From Alnus glutinosa (taxonomy: Eukaryota; Streptophyta; Magnoliopsida; Fagales; Betulaceae), in NCBI RefSeq assembly GCF_958979055.1, contig NC_084899.1, positions 22,015,501 through 22,079,500 of the forward strand: a stretch of 64,000 nt of DNA, given 5' to 3'. Positions 23,410-35,500 of this stretch are shown in pieces (positions within the stretch are counted from its first letter, which is position 1; every line of letters begins with the position of its first letter). The notes under the pieces were generated by a model. That model made no database searches. It was not told where the DNA came from and saw nothing but the letters and a program-made list of their open reading frames with translations. A program made the position numbers and the translations under genes.

Positions 23410-23452
<43 letters not shown>
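23409..23452. repeat. (TC)n microsatellite
   Basis: About 20 TC units, followed by a partial 30-bp duplication ('tttatgtgacttat') at 23451-23495. The long frames reported over this run are low-complexity Ser/Leu artefacts. Confidence 0.95.
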
Positions 23453-23453
<1 letters not shown>

Positions 23454-23499
23454 ATGTGACTTATTCATGGGTTTCTCTCTCTTTATGTGACTTATCCAT

Positions 23500-25756
23500 G
23501 AGTTTTTCTTGATTTCTTGGTATGGGTTGGTGTTAATCTTGAGTTTTGAAGGAATATTGACAATGGGTTTTGAAGGAAAATGAGATGGTATGCGTTTTTT
23601 TTGTGGTTTTTATTTTTTTATTTTTTATATATAATTTTTTATGAACTGTGTTTTTTTATTGATGAAATGTTTTTTTTTTTTTTGAAATGGGTTTGAGACT
23701 TGTTTAGTCACATATAAACAAATTTCAAGAAATAGACATTAGCATGTGCTAGTCTCCTCTCTTGGCCTGAATGACTTTATTTTTGGGTTGGAATTTTCTC
23801 AATAATATGCATTTACTGCTATGTTTTTGGTGGATAATCTCTCGCATATGAATCAATTTCCTTTTCTTTTTCTTTTTCTTTTTTTGTCTATTGCAGGTCC
23901 ATTAATTTTTTTGGAAAATTATGTTTAATATTCTGTTTTAGGTTCACATTTCCCATGTACTTGGGTAATTGACTGGCCTTTCCATTTGATTCTTGAGATT
24001 TCCCACCTTGTCTAGCCTTTTCCATTTTGATTAATTGACTCTAAGCATTTTTGGAAGTTCGAAGACAATTCTGAGAGAGACATATACAGGCTCATCTCTG
24101 TTATCCAACTCCAAACCAGACATCTTAAAATTGTTCTTCTACTCATTTTATGAAAGGTATTTTTGTTATTAGAGAGGACATTGACATGTTTTGGTAGTTT
24201 AGATAGAAAATATTAACACAATTGATAGTTTGGAGAAGATATATATTAATAATAAAATGGTAATTTAAGAGAATTATGTATACTTTTCTCAACTCTTTAA
24301 TAAGTCAAAAAAAAAAAAAAGTGAACATCATTAGCGGCGAAAAATATACTGGTTGCTAATAAAAATAATTTTAGTGACAAAGAAGCAGTTTAGTCACTGA
24401 TAGATTGAAAAAAATAATAAAAAAAAATAAAAATTGAAGATTATCGATCAGTGATAAAAGAGCAATTTGTCCCTAAAAATCATAAGATGAGTGATAAAAA
24501 TCTGTTTTGTTGCTAATAAACTCTAGCAGTGACATTTGTTGAAAATTCATCGAAAATTGTCCTCTCGCCTTATTATTTATGAATCAAGTATTTTTCACCA
24601 GAATATTAACTACGAAAGTAAATAATTTTGTCGCGAATTAACCCAAAAAAATTGGAGATTATTTGAAGATTATTTATTTACTGATGAAAATTTTACTCAT
24701 CTCTAATAATTGTTATATTAGCAATGAACATAAATTAATTAACCGTAAAAATGGAGATTACTATTGATGAAAATTCTTCTCATCACTAATAATGGTAATA
24801 CAGGGGGCGAAGATGCAATTTGTTTCTAATAAAGCGAAAAAGATGAAGATTGTTAGCAACAATAATAAAAATCCTAGCTAATAATGATAATATTAGCTAG
24901 GAATAAATATTGTTGTCACTAATAATCTGAAAAATGTAAAGATTATTATCGACAAAAAAATAAATAAATAAATAAATTGAAGATTATCAGTGTTTTGATA
25001 GAATTTGATTGTATAAACTAAATTGTTATTTTGTTCTACTCCGAGGACCTTTGAATTATTTTTTATTTTTTTTACCGCACAGAGCGATTTGTTATTTAGG
25101 TCAACCATAGGGACTGATTTTAATTTTATCCAATTATCCCCCCCTTTTTTTAGTTTAAGTTTTTTTAATTGTTTTTAGTTTCTATTTAATTCTTAAGTTT
25201 TAGTTTTTTTTTTTTAAAAAAAAATAATATTGATATTTTTTATTTGAGGATATTTATGTCCTTTAACGAGAGTTAACGTCCAAAAAAAAAATATTCCAAC
25301 TGATTTAACGAGACTCCCTAACATTGAGGAATTTTGATAAGTAAATGGTAGTTCAAGGTAACCGGGTGGTGAGAGTGTTAGTAGGAAAAGGCCATATTAA
25401 CTGATGGTGATAATTCATGTAGGAAAAATGTAATTAACCCAAATTTTCATTTATTTTTTTTGAATTATTTTTTGTCATTTCCACCAAACTGGCTAGAGGC
25501 AACTCAGAAGCTTCAAAAACCAATTTATAAGTCCCACCAATGTTTGAAATCGAGCACAACAATTGAAATGGTCATCATGATGTTCGCCAGATTCATGCTG
25601 TGGCAAAACTTTTAACTATATTGATATTGTGAGAGCTAGATATATAATAATCTCTTTTCTAGGATAATTGGAATCTATAATTATAAAATAATAACATTAG
25701 TTTTTGGATTTCCATATTCATAACCAAACACTTCGATATGCATCAAACTAATAAAA
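23500..25756. other. Intergenic DNA with a motif-rich array, no gene seen
   Basis: AT-rich. Between about 24325 and 24960 the words 'gtgacaaa', 'tcactaataat', 'gttgctaataa' and 'gatgaaaatt' recur every 50-100 bp on both strands. This resembles the subterminal repeats of CACTA-, hAT- or Mutator-like elements, but no termini or transposase could be identified. The 24210-24300 stretch resembles one arm of the repeat at 33520-33920. Confidence 0.4.
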
Positions 25757-26180
25757 AAAATTCACTTATAACCCTTGATTTTTCATCACTTTTACAATTA
25801 AGTACTCAAACTTTAAAAAGTGTTAATTTAGGATATTCATTTTTCAATTTCAACTCTCCGTTAGAATTTTTCATTAAATCCTATCAAAATACCCAAAATA
25901 CCTCATTTTTTGTAGAAAAAAAAAAATTGCAAGGATTCAGGTGTTGTCAGAATTTAACAGAATTTACAAAACTACCCATGCCTGAATCTTTCTAATTTTT
26001 TTTTTTAAAAAAAAAAAATGGTATTTTGAGAATTTTGACAAGATTTAACGAAAAATTCTAATGAATTGTTGAAATTGAAAAAAATTGAAAAATGAATCCC
26101 TAAATTGATACTTTTTAAAGTTTGAGTACTTAATTGCAAAAGTAACGAAAGATTGGGGGTTATAGGTGAAATTTTTCAAA
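25757..26180. mobile_element. Short fold-back copy of the 17.2-kb palindrome family
   Basis: The left arm starts 'ttcacttataacccttga' and the right arm ends 'gggggttataggtgaaa'. The arms are complementary over about 180 bp, around a T/A-run centre near 26000. The right arm (from about 26025) is also present at 29500-29660, because it was carried along by the defensin-region duplication. Confidence 0.75.
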
Positions 26181-27725
26181 TAAAAAATAAATTTGTGACT
26201 ATCATTAACCACTTCATAGTTTTTAATTAATATGCAAAAAGAACCTTGCTTTTCTTTCTTGAAATAGATAGAAGTTTCATTTTTATGTATTTTTTTTCCT
26301 GATCAAATTAGGAAATGGTTACAAAGGATCAAAACACTTAGGAAATGGTTACTAATGATCAAAACACTTGGAAATAAGTGAGCTCCTTAATAACAATGCA
26401 GAAGTATAAGCAAATAATAAGAAATTGACCGACCGATCCCCTCTGAAGGGCCATCATATAAGAAGTTTCTTTGATTTGCTTGCCTTTCATCCCATATCTT
26501 GTCAATTACGAACAGTCCAGGAAGGAGCAAGAGCATTTGAACCATGAACAACGTCCATCTATTGCAGACTCCCACTCCAGGCATTGCTTAGCACATTTCT
26601 CACCATTAACACAAATACCCGACCACGTATGGCTTCCTCTCCAACATATCTTGCACTCATTATATGTCTCACAGTCTTCGGCGTAGACTCCTAACAAGCA
26701 CAAAGAAACAATTATAAAACGAAATGAAAAATATGTTATACGACTGCCGGATGACGTGACAATGAGAATCAGCTATTGATTTTTTCTTTTCTTTTTTTAC
26801 ACGGTCACGTCATTTCAATTGTACGACAGCCGATCGTATAAAAATCTGCTAAATAGACTTGTTCTTACAAAGATGTGTAAAACTACACACCCGCAAAGAT
26901 CATGAAGAGGTTGACACACATAAAAACATGAACAAACTTTTGAATCTTAGCCATGTTTTCCCTCAATTGCACCAAATGGTAATGATAAAGTAGGGTCGGT
27001 ACATAGAATAGTGTATATGTTCTCACATGGTCAAAGACGTAACCAGAAATTCTTATCGATGGAGGCCGGGGGGCCAAAGCATGACACTAAAAATCTACTG
27101 CACAAGAGAAACCTTGTGAGAATCTACAACAAAGAAGGCTCTGCCCTAATTTCTAATCTTCCGGAAATTGGCTCTTAAGAAATCCAAACAGTATATAGAT
27201 TTTCTCACGTTCTGTTTGGAATCCCCAAAGGTCATATATGTACAAATGGATCTAAAATAAAAGTAATACTCTTCTTCGTATGTGCTTTTGTGATTCGTTT
27301 GAGCCACGACTTGTGTAAAGGGCATATTTAATAGTTGAAGAAAATATTATTAATTGAGAGTTAGGCTCATAGTAAGGCTGAAATATAATAGTTATGCTTT
27401 ACTTCTATATAATACTCATGATAGAATTGTATTAGGCATCAAAATGATTATTCAATAAAACGTTTTTTTTTTTTTTTTTGTTTTTTTTTTTTTTTTTGAA
27501 GGAAAAGGTTACAAGGAGGATGGGGATCATGGATTCATGAGCGACCCTAAAGTCGGAAAATTGGTAGGTTCCGAGCAATAATCCCATAAAGATATAGAAC
27601 AGTGCAGAAATATAAATAAAAGTTAGGGAATGAGTCAAATAAATGACCCGGTCCTCTGAAAGGGTTGCACAAGGCAGTTACAGAAGCAAAAGGTATTCAG
27701 ATTAAGGTAAAAAATCATTTCTTGG
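26025..27725. repeat. Segmental duplication, copy A
   Basis: Collinear with 29500-31760 once the LINE at 29766-30430 is removed. Similarity covers the MITE arm, the 3' side, both exons and the intron of the defensin-like gene, the promoter side, and about 200 bp of downstream repeat ('agcgaccctaaagtcggaaaa' against 'agcgatcataaagctggaaaa', with one or two-base differences). Divergence by eye is around 10 percent or more. It created two defensin-like genes. Confidence 0.85.
26506..26954 (-). CDS. Defensin-like cysteine-rich secreted peptide, copy A (2 exons)
   Basis: Exon 1 is 26954-26891 and exon 2 is 26690-26506, joined in phase 1 to give 82 residues. Residues 1 to about 25 (MAKIQKFVHVFMCVNLFMIF) are a signal peptide, and the intron falls at its end, as is usual for plant defensins. 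The mature part has ten cysteines in the order CETYNEC, KIC, SGICVNGEKC, AKQC, GRC, FKC, SC, LDC. It carries the TWSGIC and WESAIDGRC patterns that correspond to the defensin gamma-core and alpha-helix regions. Most plant defensins have eight cysteines; ten fits five disulphides, as in floral defensins such as petunia PhD1. Likely secreted; antimicrobial or signalling activity is only an inference. The partner copy is at 30677-31119. Confidence 0.82.
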
Positions 27726-28239
27726 AGACTGGGCTGGCTCTATGTTTGGTGAGGTCTTAAGGCGAATATTTTAGATGAGGCCTTTTGTAATATTTAAATA
27801 TTAAATTTTTATTTTTTTATTTTTTTATTTTTTTTTAAAAAAAAATTTATATTTTTCCCTATTGAGATTCAACGTCATATTGTTAAACAGATTCATTTTA
27901 ATATTCATTAATTTCTTATTCTTTTATTTCTAAAAGTTTTTTCATATCTAATGCATATTTCTAGAAAAAATTTATAATTAAAAATATTTACAAATAAGAA
28001 AGTTACATAATAGAATAATTGGAGCTGATTCAACATAGGCTCAAATTTATAACACTCTTAACCTGCACAAGAAAACAATAAAAAAAAAATTAATAATTAG
28101 TAATGAGTGGGTAATTATACAAATTGACTAGTATTTTTTTCATACGCTAAATATAATTTATTAATTTTTGTTGAAAAAAAAACATTATAATATTTTATAA
28201 AAAACGGTGTGACTATTTAACTTGCAATAAAGTAGAAAT
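27726..28239. other. AT-rich DNA, possible hAT-like end, no gene seen
   Basis: At about 27728-27790 the words 'gggctggctct', 'gaggtcttaaggcgaa' and 'gatgaggcctttt' resemble the ends of hAT-related elements common in plants. The other end was not found. The rest is T- and A-rich. Confidence 0.3.
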
Positions 28240-29197
28240 ATGTTAGTTTTTTTGCTACATTTTGTTGACAAAATCACTACCATATCAGTATACTGCTAAA
28301 ATAGAGATACCGTTATTATTTAGAGTCTTCCAGAATATTTAAAGTTTATTTCTCTAACTTGGAAAGAGCCTTAATATAGCAATATCGATATCACAAATAT
28401 CAAGAAGGCAATTTCCAGAGCTAGGGAAGATTCTGCGCAATTTACAACTAAGCAAAGTCGGTTCCCTAGTTACTGCCTAGATGGCCCAAAGAAACGTCAG
28501 GACGCCCATCAATGTTCGAGAAGATTCAGAACAACTCAGCAGGCACGGTTGGTGAAGACAGCATGCAAATGTCCAGACGCTAGGGCAACACCGTTAGAAC
28601 GCAGAGATTGAAGTTTAATGAAGAAACGCGTGAAAGAAGTCGGTTGCTACTTATCGTCCGGACACCCATCGTCTACGTCTGGACGCCGCCCAGGAAACTC
28701 CGAATCAAAATTGTATTAGGTTGTCTAAAACCTATAAATAGAGGTCTCTAGCTAAGCTTGTATTATTTAGTGAATTCGGTATAGAATTTCATTGTACTTT
28801 AGAGAGAATGTTTAGGTAGAAATTGTGAGATTTGCTAGCTCTCAAATAGTTTTTCTTTGTGTGATTTGATCAACCCGTGAAGTCTAGCTTAGAGAGAAGC
28901 CCTAAGTTAAAAGACTCTATTGAAGACCCATTCAGGTGAAGACTTGGTTGAGAGGCATTCACATATAGGTATGTGTTAGAGTTAAATGTATGACTACTGC
29001 ATAAGAGGTATGTGAGTACGACTTTTGTACGAGTACTTTGTAACTAGCTTTTTCTTTTGAATAGTGGATTTCTTTGGTTTGGTTGTCCGAAAATGGTTTT
29101 TCTCTTAATAAGAGTTTCCACTTCGTCAACAAAATATTTTCTCTCTTTTAAATTTTGCATTTAAATATTTTGTTGCACAATTGATCATACACACAGG
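28240..29197. mobile_element. Probable copia-like LTR, solo
   Basis: A stretch of about 950 bp with LTR features. A TATA-type start (CCTATAAATAG near 28730) is followed by a U5-like end ('gtggatttctttggtttggt', then 'gagtttccacttcgt') and a closing 'acacaca'. This is typical of plant Ty1/copia LTRs. No internal coding region, primer-binding site or second LTR is seen, so it is a solo LTR or a fragment. The left limit is uncertain and no flanking repeat was confirmed. Its age cannot be judged without a partner. Confidence 0.55.
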
Positions 29198-29234
29198 TTA
29201 AATTATGAGTCTTTATTTTCCAAAACAAAACACC

Positions 29235-29235
<1 letters not shown>

Positions 29236-29276
<41 letters not shown>
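29236..29276. repeat. Poly-A run, about 38 bp
   Basis: A nearly pure A homopolymer just downstream of the LTR-like segment. Confidence 0.9.
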
Positions 29277-29750
29277 GTAAAAACAAAACAAAGGTTTCCA
29301 CTAGTACAATGTTGTTTTACAAATAGGGCATGGATGTGACCATGTCAAGTTAGGCAGCATATGTGCCCTCGTGTAATTAATTACGAACGTATGCAATCTG
29401 TTTAAAATTACTAGAGTATTAGCAACAATAATAAATATTTTGGTCGCAAATAAACTTTTAAAATTGAATGTTATTAGGGGCTACAATTCTTCCTGTCAAA
29501 ATTCCTAAAATACAGGAAAATTTTGAGAAAAATTTTAATGAACGGTTGAAATTGAAAAAAAATTGAAAGATAGATATTTAAATTGACACTTTTTAAAGTT
29601 TGAATACTTAATTGCAAAAATAATAAAAAAATCAGGAGGTTTTAAGTGAAATTTTTCAAAAAAATAAAAAATAAAAATTGTGTCTATCACTAATCACTTC
29701 ATAGTTTTTAATTAATATGCAAACAGAACCTTGCTTTTCTTTCTTTATCA

Positions 29751-30445
29751 AATAGATAGAAATTTTCTCGGAGGCTATGGCTCATCTTGAGGAGTATCAA
29801 AGATGTAACAAAAATGAGGATATTCTCTCTTATGGGGATCTTATGCCACACCTTCCTAGGCCCCGAACAGGTTGGTGCCCCCCTCTTAGTGGACTTATAA
29901 AGGTTAATTGGGATGCTTCAATAAATATTACAAAGAAGTGTATTGGTATTGATGTTGTGGCGAGAAATTCTGTAGGGAATGTCCTTGGAGCAAAATCCCT
30001 CACAGAGAAGGTTGTAGCTATTCCAAAGTTAGCGGAGGCTATGGCAGCCTATGAGGCAATGGTGTTTTGTAAAGAAGTGGGATTTTATAAGATTATATTA
30101 GAAGGGGATGCAAAACAAGTTTTAGATGATGTGAATTCAAGAACCCCCAACCATGATGTTGCTGGACATTTTGTGGAAGGGATAATCATGGAGATGCAAG
30201 GGCTACGACAAGTATCTATCTCTCAAGTGGGAAGAGATGCTAACAATATTGCTCATCTACTAGCGAAAGAGGCCTCTACAAAGGAAATTGATTATGTTTG
30301 GCTTGAAGATTGTCCTAATTTTATTTTGCATGTTGTACTTAGGGAGATTTCCTCTCCCTAGATCCTGTTATGGGATCAATTTGTTTACATCTATGAAAAT
30401 TGGCTACTTTGTTCAAAAAAAAAAAAAAAAAATAGATAGAAATTT
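29751..30445 (+). mobile_element. Young 5'-truncated L1-type LINE (RNase H tail) with 15-bp target-site duplication
   Basis: The insert 29766-30430 is flanked by the perfect repeat AATAGATAGAAATTT at 29751-29765 and 30431-30445. It ends in a poly-A tail. An uninterrupted frame (29777-30361, 194 residues) holds the RVT_3 RNase H domain: LIKVNWDASIN, then GIDVVARNSVGNVLG, then KLAEAMAAYEAMVFC, then IILEGDAKQVLDD, and the terminal VGRDANNIAHLLAKEAS block. Reverse transcriptase and endonuclease parts are missing because of 5' truncation. Intact frame, exact flanks and poly-A all indicate a recent insertion. It is not a host gene. Confidence 0.92.
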
Positions 30446-30676
30446 CATTTTATGTGTTTTTTTCCTGATCAAATTAGGAAATGGTTACAAAGGATCAAAT
30501 TAAAACACTTAGAATAGGTGAGCTCCCCAATAAAGGACCAAAAACGACTATAACATTGTAGAAGTATAATCAAACAATAAGAAGTTGACCGACCCGATCC
30601 CCTCGGCAGGGCCATATATATGAGAAGTTTCTTTGATTTGCTTGCCTTTCATCCTATATCGAGCATGTCTTGTCAA

Positions 30677-31119
30677 TTAAAAACAGTACAAGATGGAGCA
30701 AAGGCATTTGAACCATGAACAATGTCCATCGATTGCAGACTCCCACTCCTTGCATGCCTTAGCACATACGTGACCATTAACACAAATACCCGACCACGTA
30801 TGGCTTGCTCTCCAACATGTCCTGCACTTTTCATTATATGTCTCACAGCCTTCGGCGTAGAGTACTCCTAACAAGCACAAAGAAATAATTATGAAACGAA
30901 ATGAAAAATATGTTATACGACTGCCGGATGACGTGACAGTAATTTTTACAAAGTTCCTGTTGATTTTCACGGTCAACGACAGTTTGTCGTATAACAGTTT
31001 GCTAAATAAACTTGTTCTTGAAAAGATTTGTAAAACTACACACCTGCGCAAGTAAAGTGGACGAAGACGAAGAGGTTGGCACACAGAAAAACATGAACAA
31101 ACTTTTGAATGTTGGCCAT
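30677..31119 (-). CDS. Defensin-like cysteine-rich secreted peptide, copy B (2 exons)
   Basis: Exon 1 is 31119-31044 and exon 2 is 30867-30677, joined in phase 1 to give 88 residues. The signal peptide is MANIQKFVHVFLCANLFVFV. The mature part keeps the ten cysteines of copy A with the same spacing apart from one extra residue (CETYNEKC against CETYNEC), and the conserved SHTWSGICVNG and EWESAIDG blocks. The differences (for example GEKCAKQC against GHVCAKACK, and GRCSWFKCSC against GHCSWFKCLC) lie between cysteines, which suggests that both copies have been under constraint. Likely secreted; target unknown. The L1 tail lies downstream of the stop on the gene's strand and does not break it. 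Confidence 0.82.
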
Positions 31120-31959
31120 GTTTTCCCTCAATTGCACCAAATGGTAATGATAAACTAGGGTCAATGGGCCATTAATTTATTGTTCTGCTTGGCTCTTAAG
31201 AAATCCAAACAGTCTCTATAGATTTTCTCACGTTCTGTTTGGAGTCCCCAAAAGTCATAACAAATGGATCTAAAATGAAAGCAATATTCTTCTTCCTATG
31301 TGCTTTTGTGATTTGTTTGAGCTACGACTTGTGTAATGGGTATATTTAATAGTTGAAAAAAATATTATTAATTGAGAGTTAGGCTGAAATAGTTATGCTT
31401 TAGTTCTATATAATACTCATGATAGAATTGTATTAGGAATGAAAATGATTATTCAATAAACGTTTTTTTTTTTTTGGAGATTATTATTATTATTATTATT
31501 CTTTCTAATTAATTAAGGAAATGGTTATAAAGGAGGATCATTCTCACTCCTAATCTGAAAGGATGAGAGAATGAGCGATCATAAAGCTGGAAAAAGGGTG
31601 GGCTCTCCAACAATAATTCCATAAAAAAAATACAACAATGCAGAAATATAAACAAAAGTTAGGAAATAGGTCAAATAAATGATTCGGTCATCTCAAAGGA
31701 CAACACAAGACAGTTACAACAGCAAAAATGGTACAAATTGAGGTAAAATCGTTTCTCAAATCAAGTTTGTGCATTCTGGGGCTTCTTCAAATGCGCACCC
31801 ATTCTCATTTACCATCTAATCTTTGATATTCAATCATTATTATTCATTCTAAAGTCGTATTCATTTCCATTTATATCCCAAATTACATGTAGAAACTAGA
31901 AAATACACTACAACTTGGGCTCTCGTTTATGTTAGGTTTACGGAATTTATTTTTTATTT

Positions 31960-32230
31960 TTTTAAGTTATGAAACTTTGATTTATTAATTAGAAAAATAG
32001 AGTAGATTGTTCCAACAAAACAATGTCACAAATACGGTCAGAAATTTCTTCCATCCAAACCTGATCTATGATATGTTTAGCAACAGCTTCAGCTAACCCA
32101 TATGTCTTATTATTTGCGACTCTACTAATACGGTGAATTTGCCAACTAAACAGTGAATTTAAAATCATGTGAATGTTTTTCATTAGTTGTCCAAATCTAC
32201 TCAAATTACGCTCAGAAAAGCTCACCGCTT
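31960..32230 (-). mobile_element. Terminal fragment of an L1-type LINE
   Basis: A minus-strand frame reads SWQIHRISRVANNKTYGLAE, then KHIIDQVWMEEISDRICDIV. It matches the last part of the plant L1 RNase H region (compare the VGRDANNIAH block at 30230). The 5' part is missing, and an A-rich 3' end lies towards 31960. Confidence 0.75.
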
Positions 32231-32519
32231 TAACCCCCCGAATGCATTACCTTTCCGGAGAATATTTTGCACACCTAAAACACAGTTTATACATGTGATA
32301 TCACAAGTGGAACCAATTAAATGTTGGTTCCATCAACTTCTTTATTAAACACCCGAAAGCACTTGGTTCTTTTCCAAGGATTACAATTTTTTTGGCCCAT
32401 TATTTACAAGGGAACCTTGTTCTATTTTACTCCCAAAGAACTATATATTTTCTCACCCCCCCACATTTCAAACTATATAAATATGAACAAGAGAAATCCA
32501 AAGAGGAAAGAATAATATT

Positions 32520-35500
32520 TTAACATGCCAACTGATCTCTAAATGAAGAGATCTCTTCAAAGATGGGCAATCTCTTTGATCTAAATGGGCCCCATTCATT
32601 CATCAACTGTTCAAGCCCCTCGACAAAATCATTATCAAGTCCCACTAGATCCAACGACTCCAGTGAAGGCTCCCAGCTGGACCTCAGTTCTATTATCAAC
32701 TCCTCCGCCCGTTTCTTTGACTTGCAATCATCGGAGCCGGGAAGTCTACCCTGCAATACGTCTTGAATAACAGAGTAGGCCTCATCAAATCGACCCTGTT
32801 TGATCAGGCAGAGGCCCAGGTTGCAAGCCTTGTTTGCGTCTGCATCGATCATCTGGGCCTTCTGGTACACTACCTCTGCCATCATAAAGTTTGATTTCTG
32901 CATGTAGGCCCACCCCAGATTGCCCTATGAAGTTTACCACATGGAACTGGTCAATATGGCGAAACACGGATATGTTACGATCTTAGGTGTCCCGCATCGT
33001 TTAAGTTCAACATCTGCATATATGCTTTTCGACACCTTTTTCTTGCAAGCCAATTTTTAAGGGTGAGTTCGAACGCTGATGTTTCTATCCGTACATTACT
33101 CAAAATTAAGGTAAAGCTTACAAATAGTATAGATTTGGTTGTAAATATTGACAAAATGTTAAACATGCATGGCTAATTAACTCTCTTTATATGTGTATTC
33201 AGCTTGGACGTGAAATTGGAAAAGTTTTTTTTTTTTTTTTAAATTAGGTTGAAATAAATTCTTGTAATCTAGTCTATTAAATTGACATCTGTCTTTAGAA
33301 TATGTAATTCAGTCCCATAAAATTTTGTATGAAGGTGTCACATATAGTTGCATTCACATACAACCAGCCATTTGATGTCTCTAACTTTCGTGACTCTTAC
33401 TCGATATCTATAATGATATAGTTTTAACGTAAATGTATATAGAACTGAACCATAAAAATTTAATTCAGGGGGAGAAGAAGAGGCAAAAATTGGAACAAAA
33501 ATATTATCTGATTGGAAAAAGTATATATATCTCCCTTAAACTACCACTCAATTGTCAATGTACCCTCCAAACTATCAATTGTGTCGATGTCCCCCTTTAA
33601 ACTACCCAAAAATGTCAATTTCCCCTCTAAGACTAACAAAAAGACAAAAATGACACTAATTTTTTTTTTTGAATAAGACAAAAATGTCCTTATAAATTCA
33701 AAAAATTAAATTAAATAAAAAACGAAAAAAAAAAGAAGAAGGAAAAAGTACAATTTTTTTAGTTTTTATTTTACTTTAATAATTTTATGAATGGCATTTT
33801 TGTCATTAGGGGGATATTGGCATTTTTTGGTAATTTAGGGGGACATTGACACAATTAGTAGTTTGGGGGGTACATTGATAATAAGGTGGTAGTTTGAGGA
33901 GGTTATGTGTACTTTTCTCTATATTTCCCCCCCTCCCCCCCGCGGAAAAAAATAAAGAACAAAGAAAGTAAAGTTCTGTTGTTGAGCATTGTTCAATTAT
34001 ATTTTTCATCCGAAAGGCCGAGAGCTGATTGAGACTTTGGGCGTTATTCGATAAATTAATATGTTAATATTCTCCCTTACGTGTGGGCTCAATAAGTAAA
34101 GTTTAATACGTGGAATAGTCAATTGATCAAATTAAGTGAATTACGAAAATAAGGTTCGAACTCATGACATTTATTCTGATATATATCATGTTAAATCACA
34201 ATTGATAAAAAATTATAAATTTAATCATTTAATTAATATTTTAACGCTAGTCCAACTAGCAACATAAAAAATTAATGTGAGGTCATCAATGAAGTTATCC
34301 GGTAAAAGCTAGGTGCATACCAATAATCTCGAAGTTTCTTGCTTAACAGAAACTTGGAACTTCTTTCCATGAGAGCGTGCTGTCTTGGTGGGTTTTCCAT
34401 TGAAGGCCTCTCCTTGGTAGATCGATCTTAGCTTTCTCTTTAGCAGATCAATCTGCTCCTCTATTTTCCCACATTTCTGCGTTGAAAACCTATGATCAGC
34501 ATGCAGACACACTAATATATATATATATATGATGCACGTAGCATGCAATCAAGCGATTAAGATTGACCTATATAATCTTATACTCATGTTTAAATTGAAT
34601 ACGACCCAAACCTGACAAACGGCATAATTAGATACCTTGTATAGGTCGATGAGGACGTTATCAAGCGATTCCTGGGCCTGTTTGGAGCAAAGGCGTCTGA
34701 AAGACTTGACAGCTTCAATCGCTTCTTCAGCTCTATCAAGTTGTTTCATCACTACTGCCATGTCCTTCAGGGCACTATCCACTCTATCTCCGGCGTTTAT
34801 TGCCTTCCAAAACAATACTATAGCCGCTTCTGGATCCTTTTCAACTAGCTGAAACACCATTAAATTGAAGAAACTAAATAAATAATATATTAATTTGATG
34901 CTGATCATGCATGTTTTCAATCACTTAACAAACAAAATGATATAAAAGAAATCCTGTAAAAATGACTATTAATTTGTATGAATGTCGAATTTTTCTGGTA
35001 ATAAACAAATGAAATCAATCGATCTAATAAAACCATACAGTTATAATGATGAAGGTGGTTGTTTTAAAGCTTAGTATACATGTATGTATATATATATATA
35101 TATATAGTTTACGTAGAAAGATTCAAATAATTTTCAAAAGGCTGAGAATAAAAGAAGAGTCTTAATTATAAGAAGTTTATAACCGAAAGAAGTTCATCAA
35201 TTTTGTTTTTGGGGATGATTAGGGTTCATCAAATTAATTGTTTAATTAAAAAAGTTGAAATTTGAAAAATGTGATCAAAATTAGAGACAGAATGGTGAGA
35301 GGAGAAAAAGGAAGAAAATAAATATTGGAATTCGTAGGACCATTAGAGATTGAAGATTGGTATTAGCCGATAGCTTTAATACCGTGAAGAAACTCAAAAT
35401 GAAATGGAAATAAAATAGAAAAGTAGAAAACGAGAAAACAGAGACAAATATTTACGGGAGGAGATTCAGTGTTAGATACATACGTCCACCACTAGGTAAG

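Larger units (their letters stand above)
29500..31760. repeat. Segmental duplication, copy B
   Basis: Counterpart of 26025-27725, interrupted by an L1 tail at 29766-30430. The insertion is absent from copy A, so it came after the duplication. Confidence 0.85.

Noticed and set aside
23045-23512. 155-codon frame
   Set aside because: Runs antisense through L1 sequence and then through a (TC)n repeat giving Ser/Leu runs.
29777-30361. Host RNase H gene
   Set aside because: It lies between exact 15-bp target-site duplications and ends in poly-A, so it is a 5'-truncated L1.
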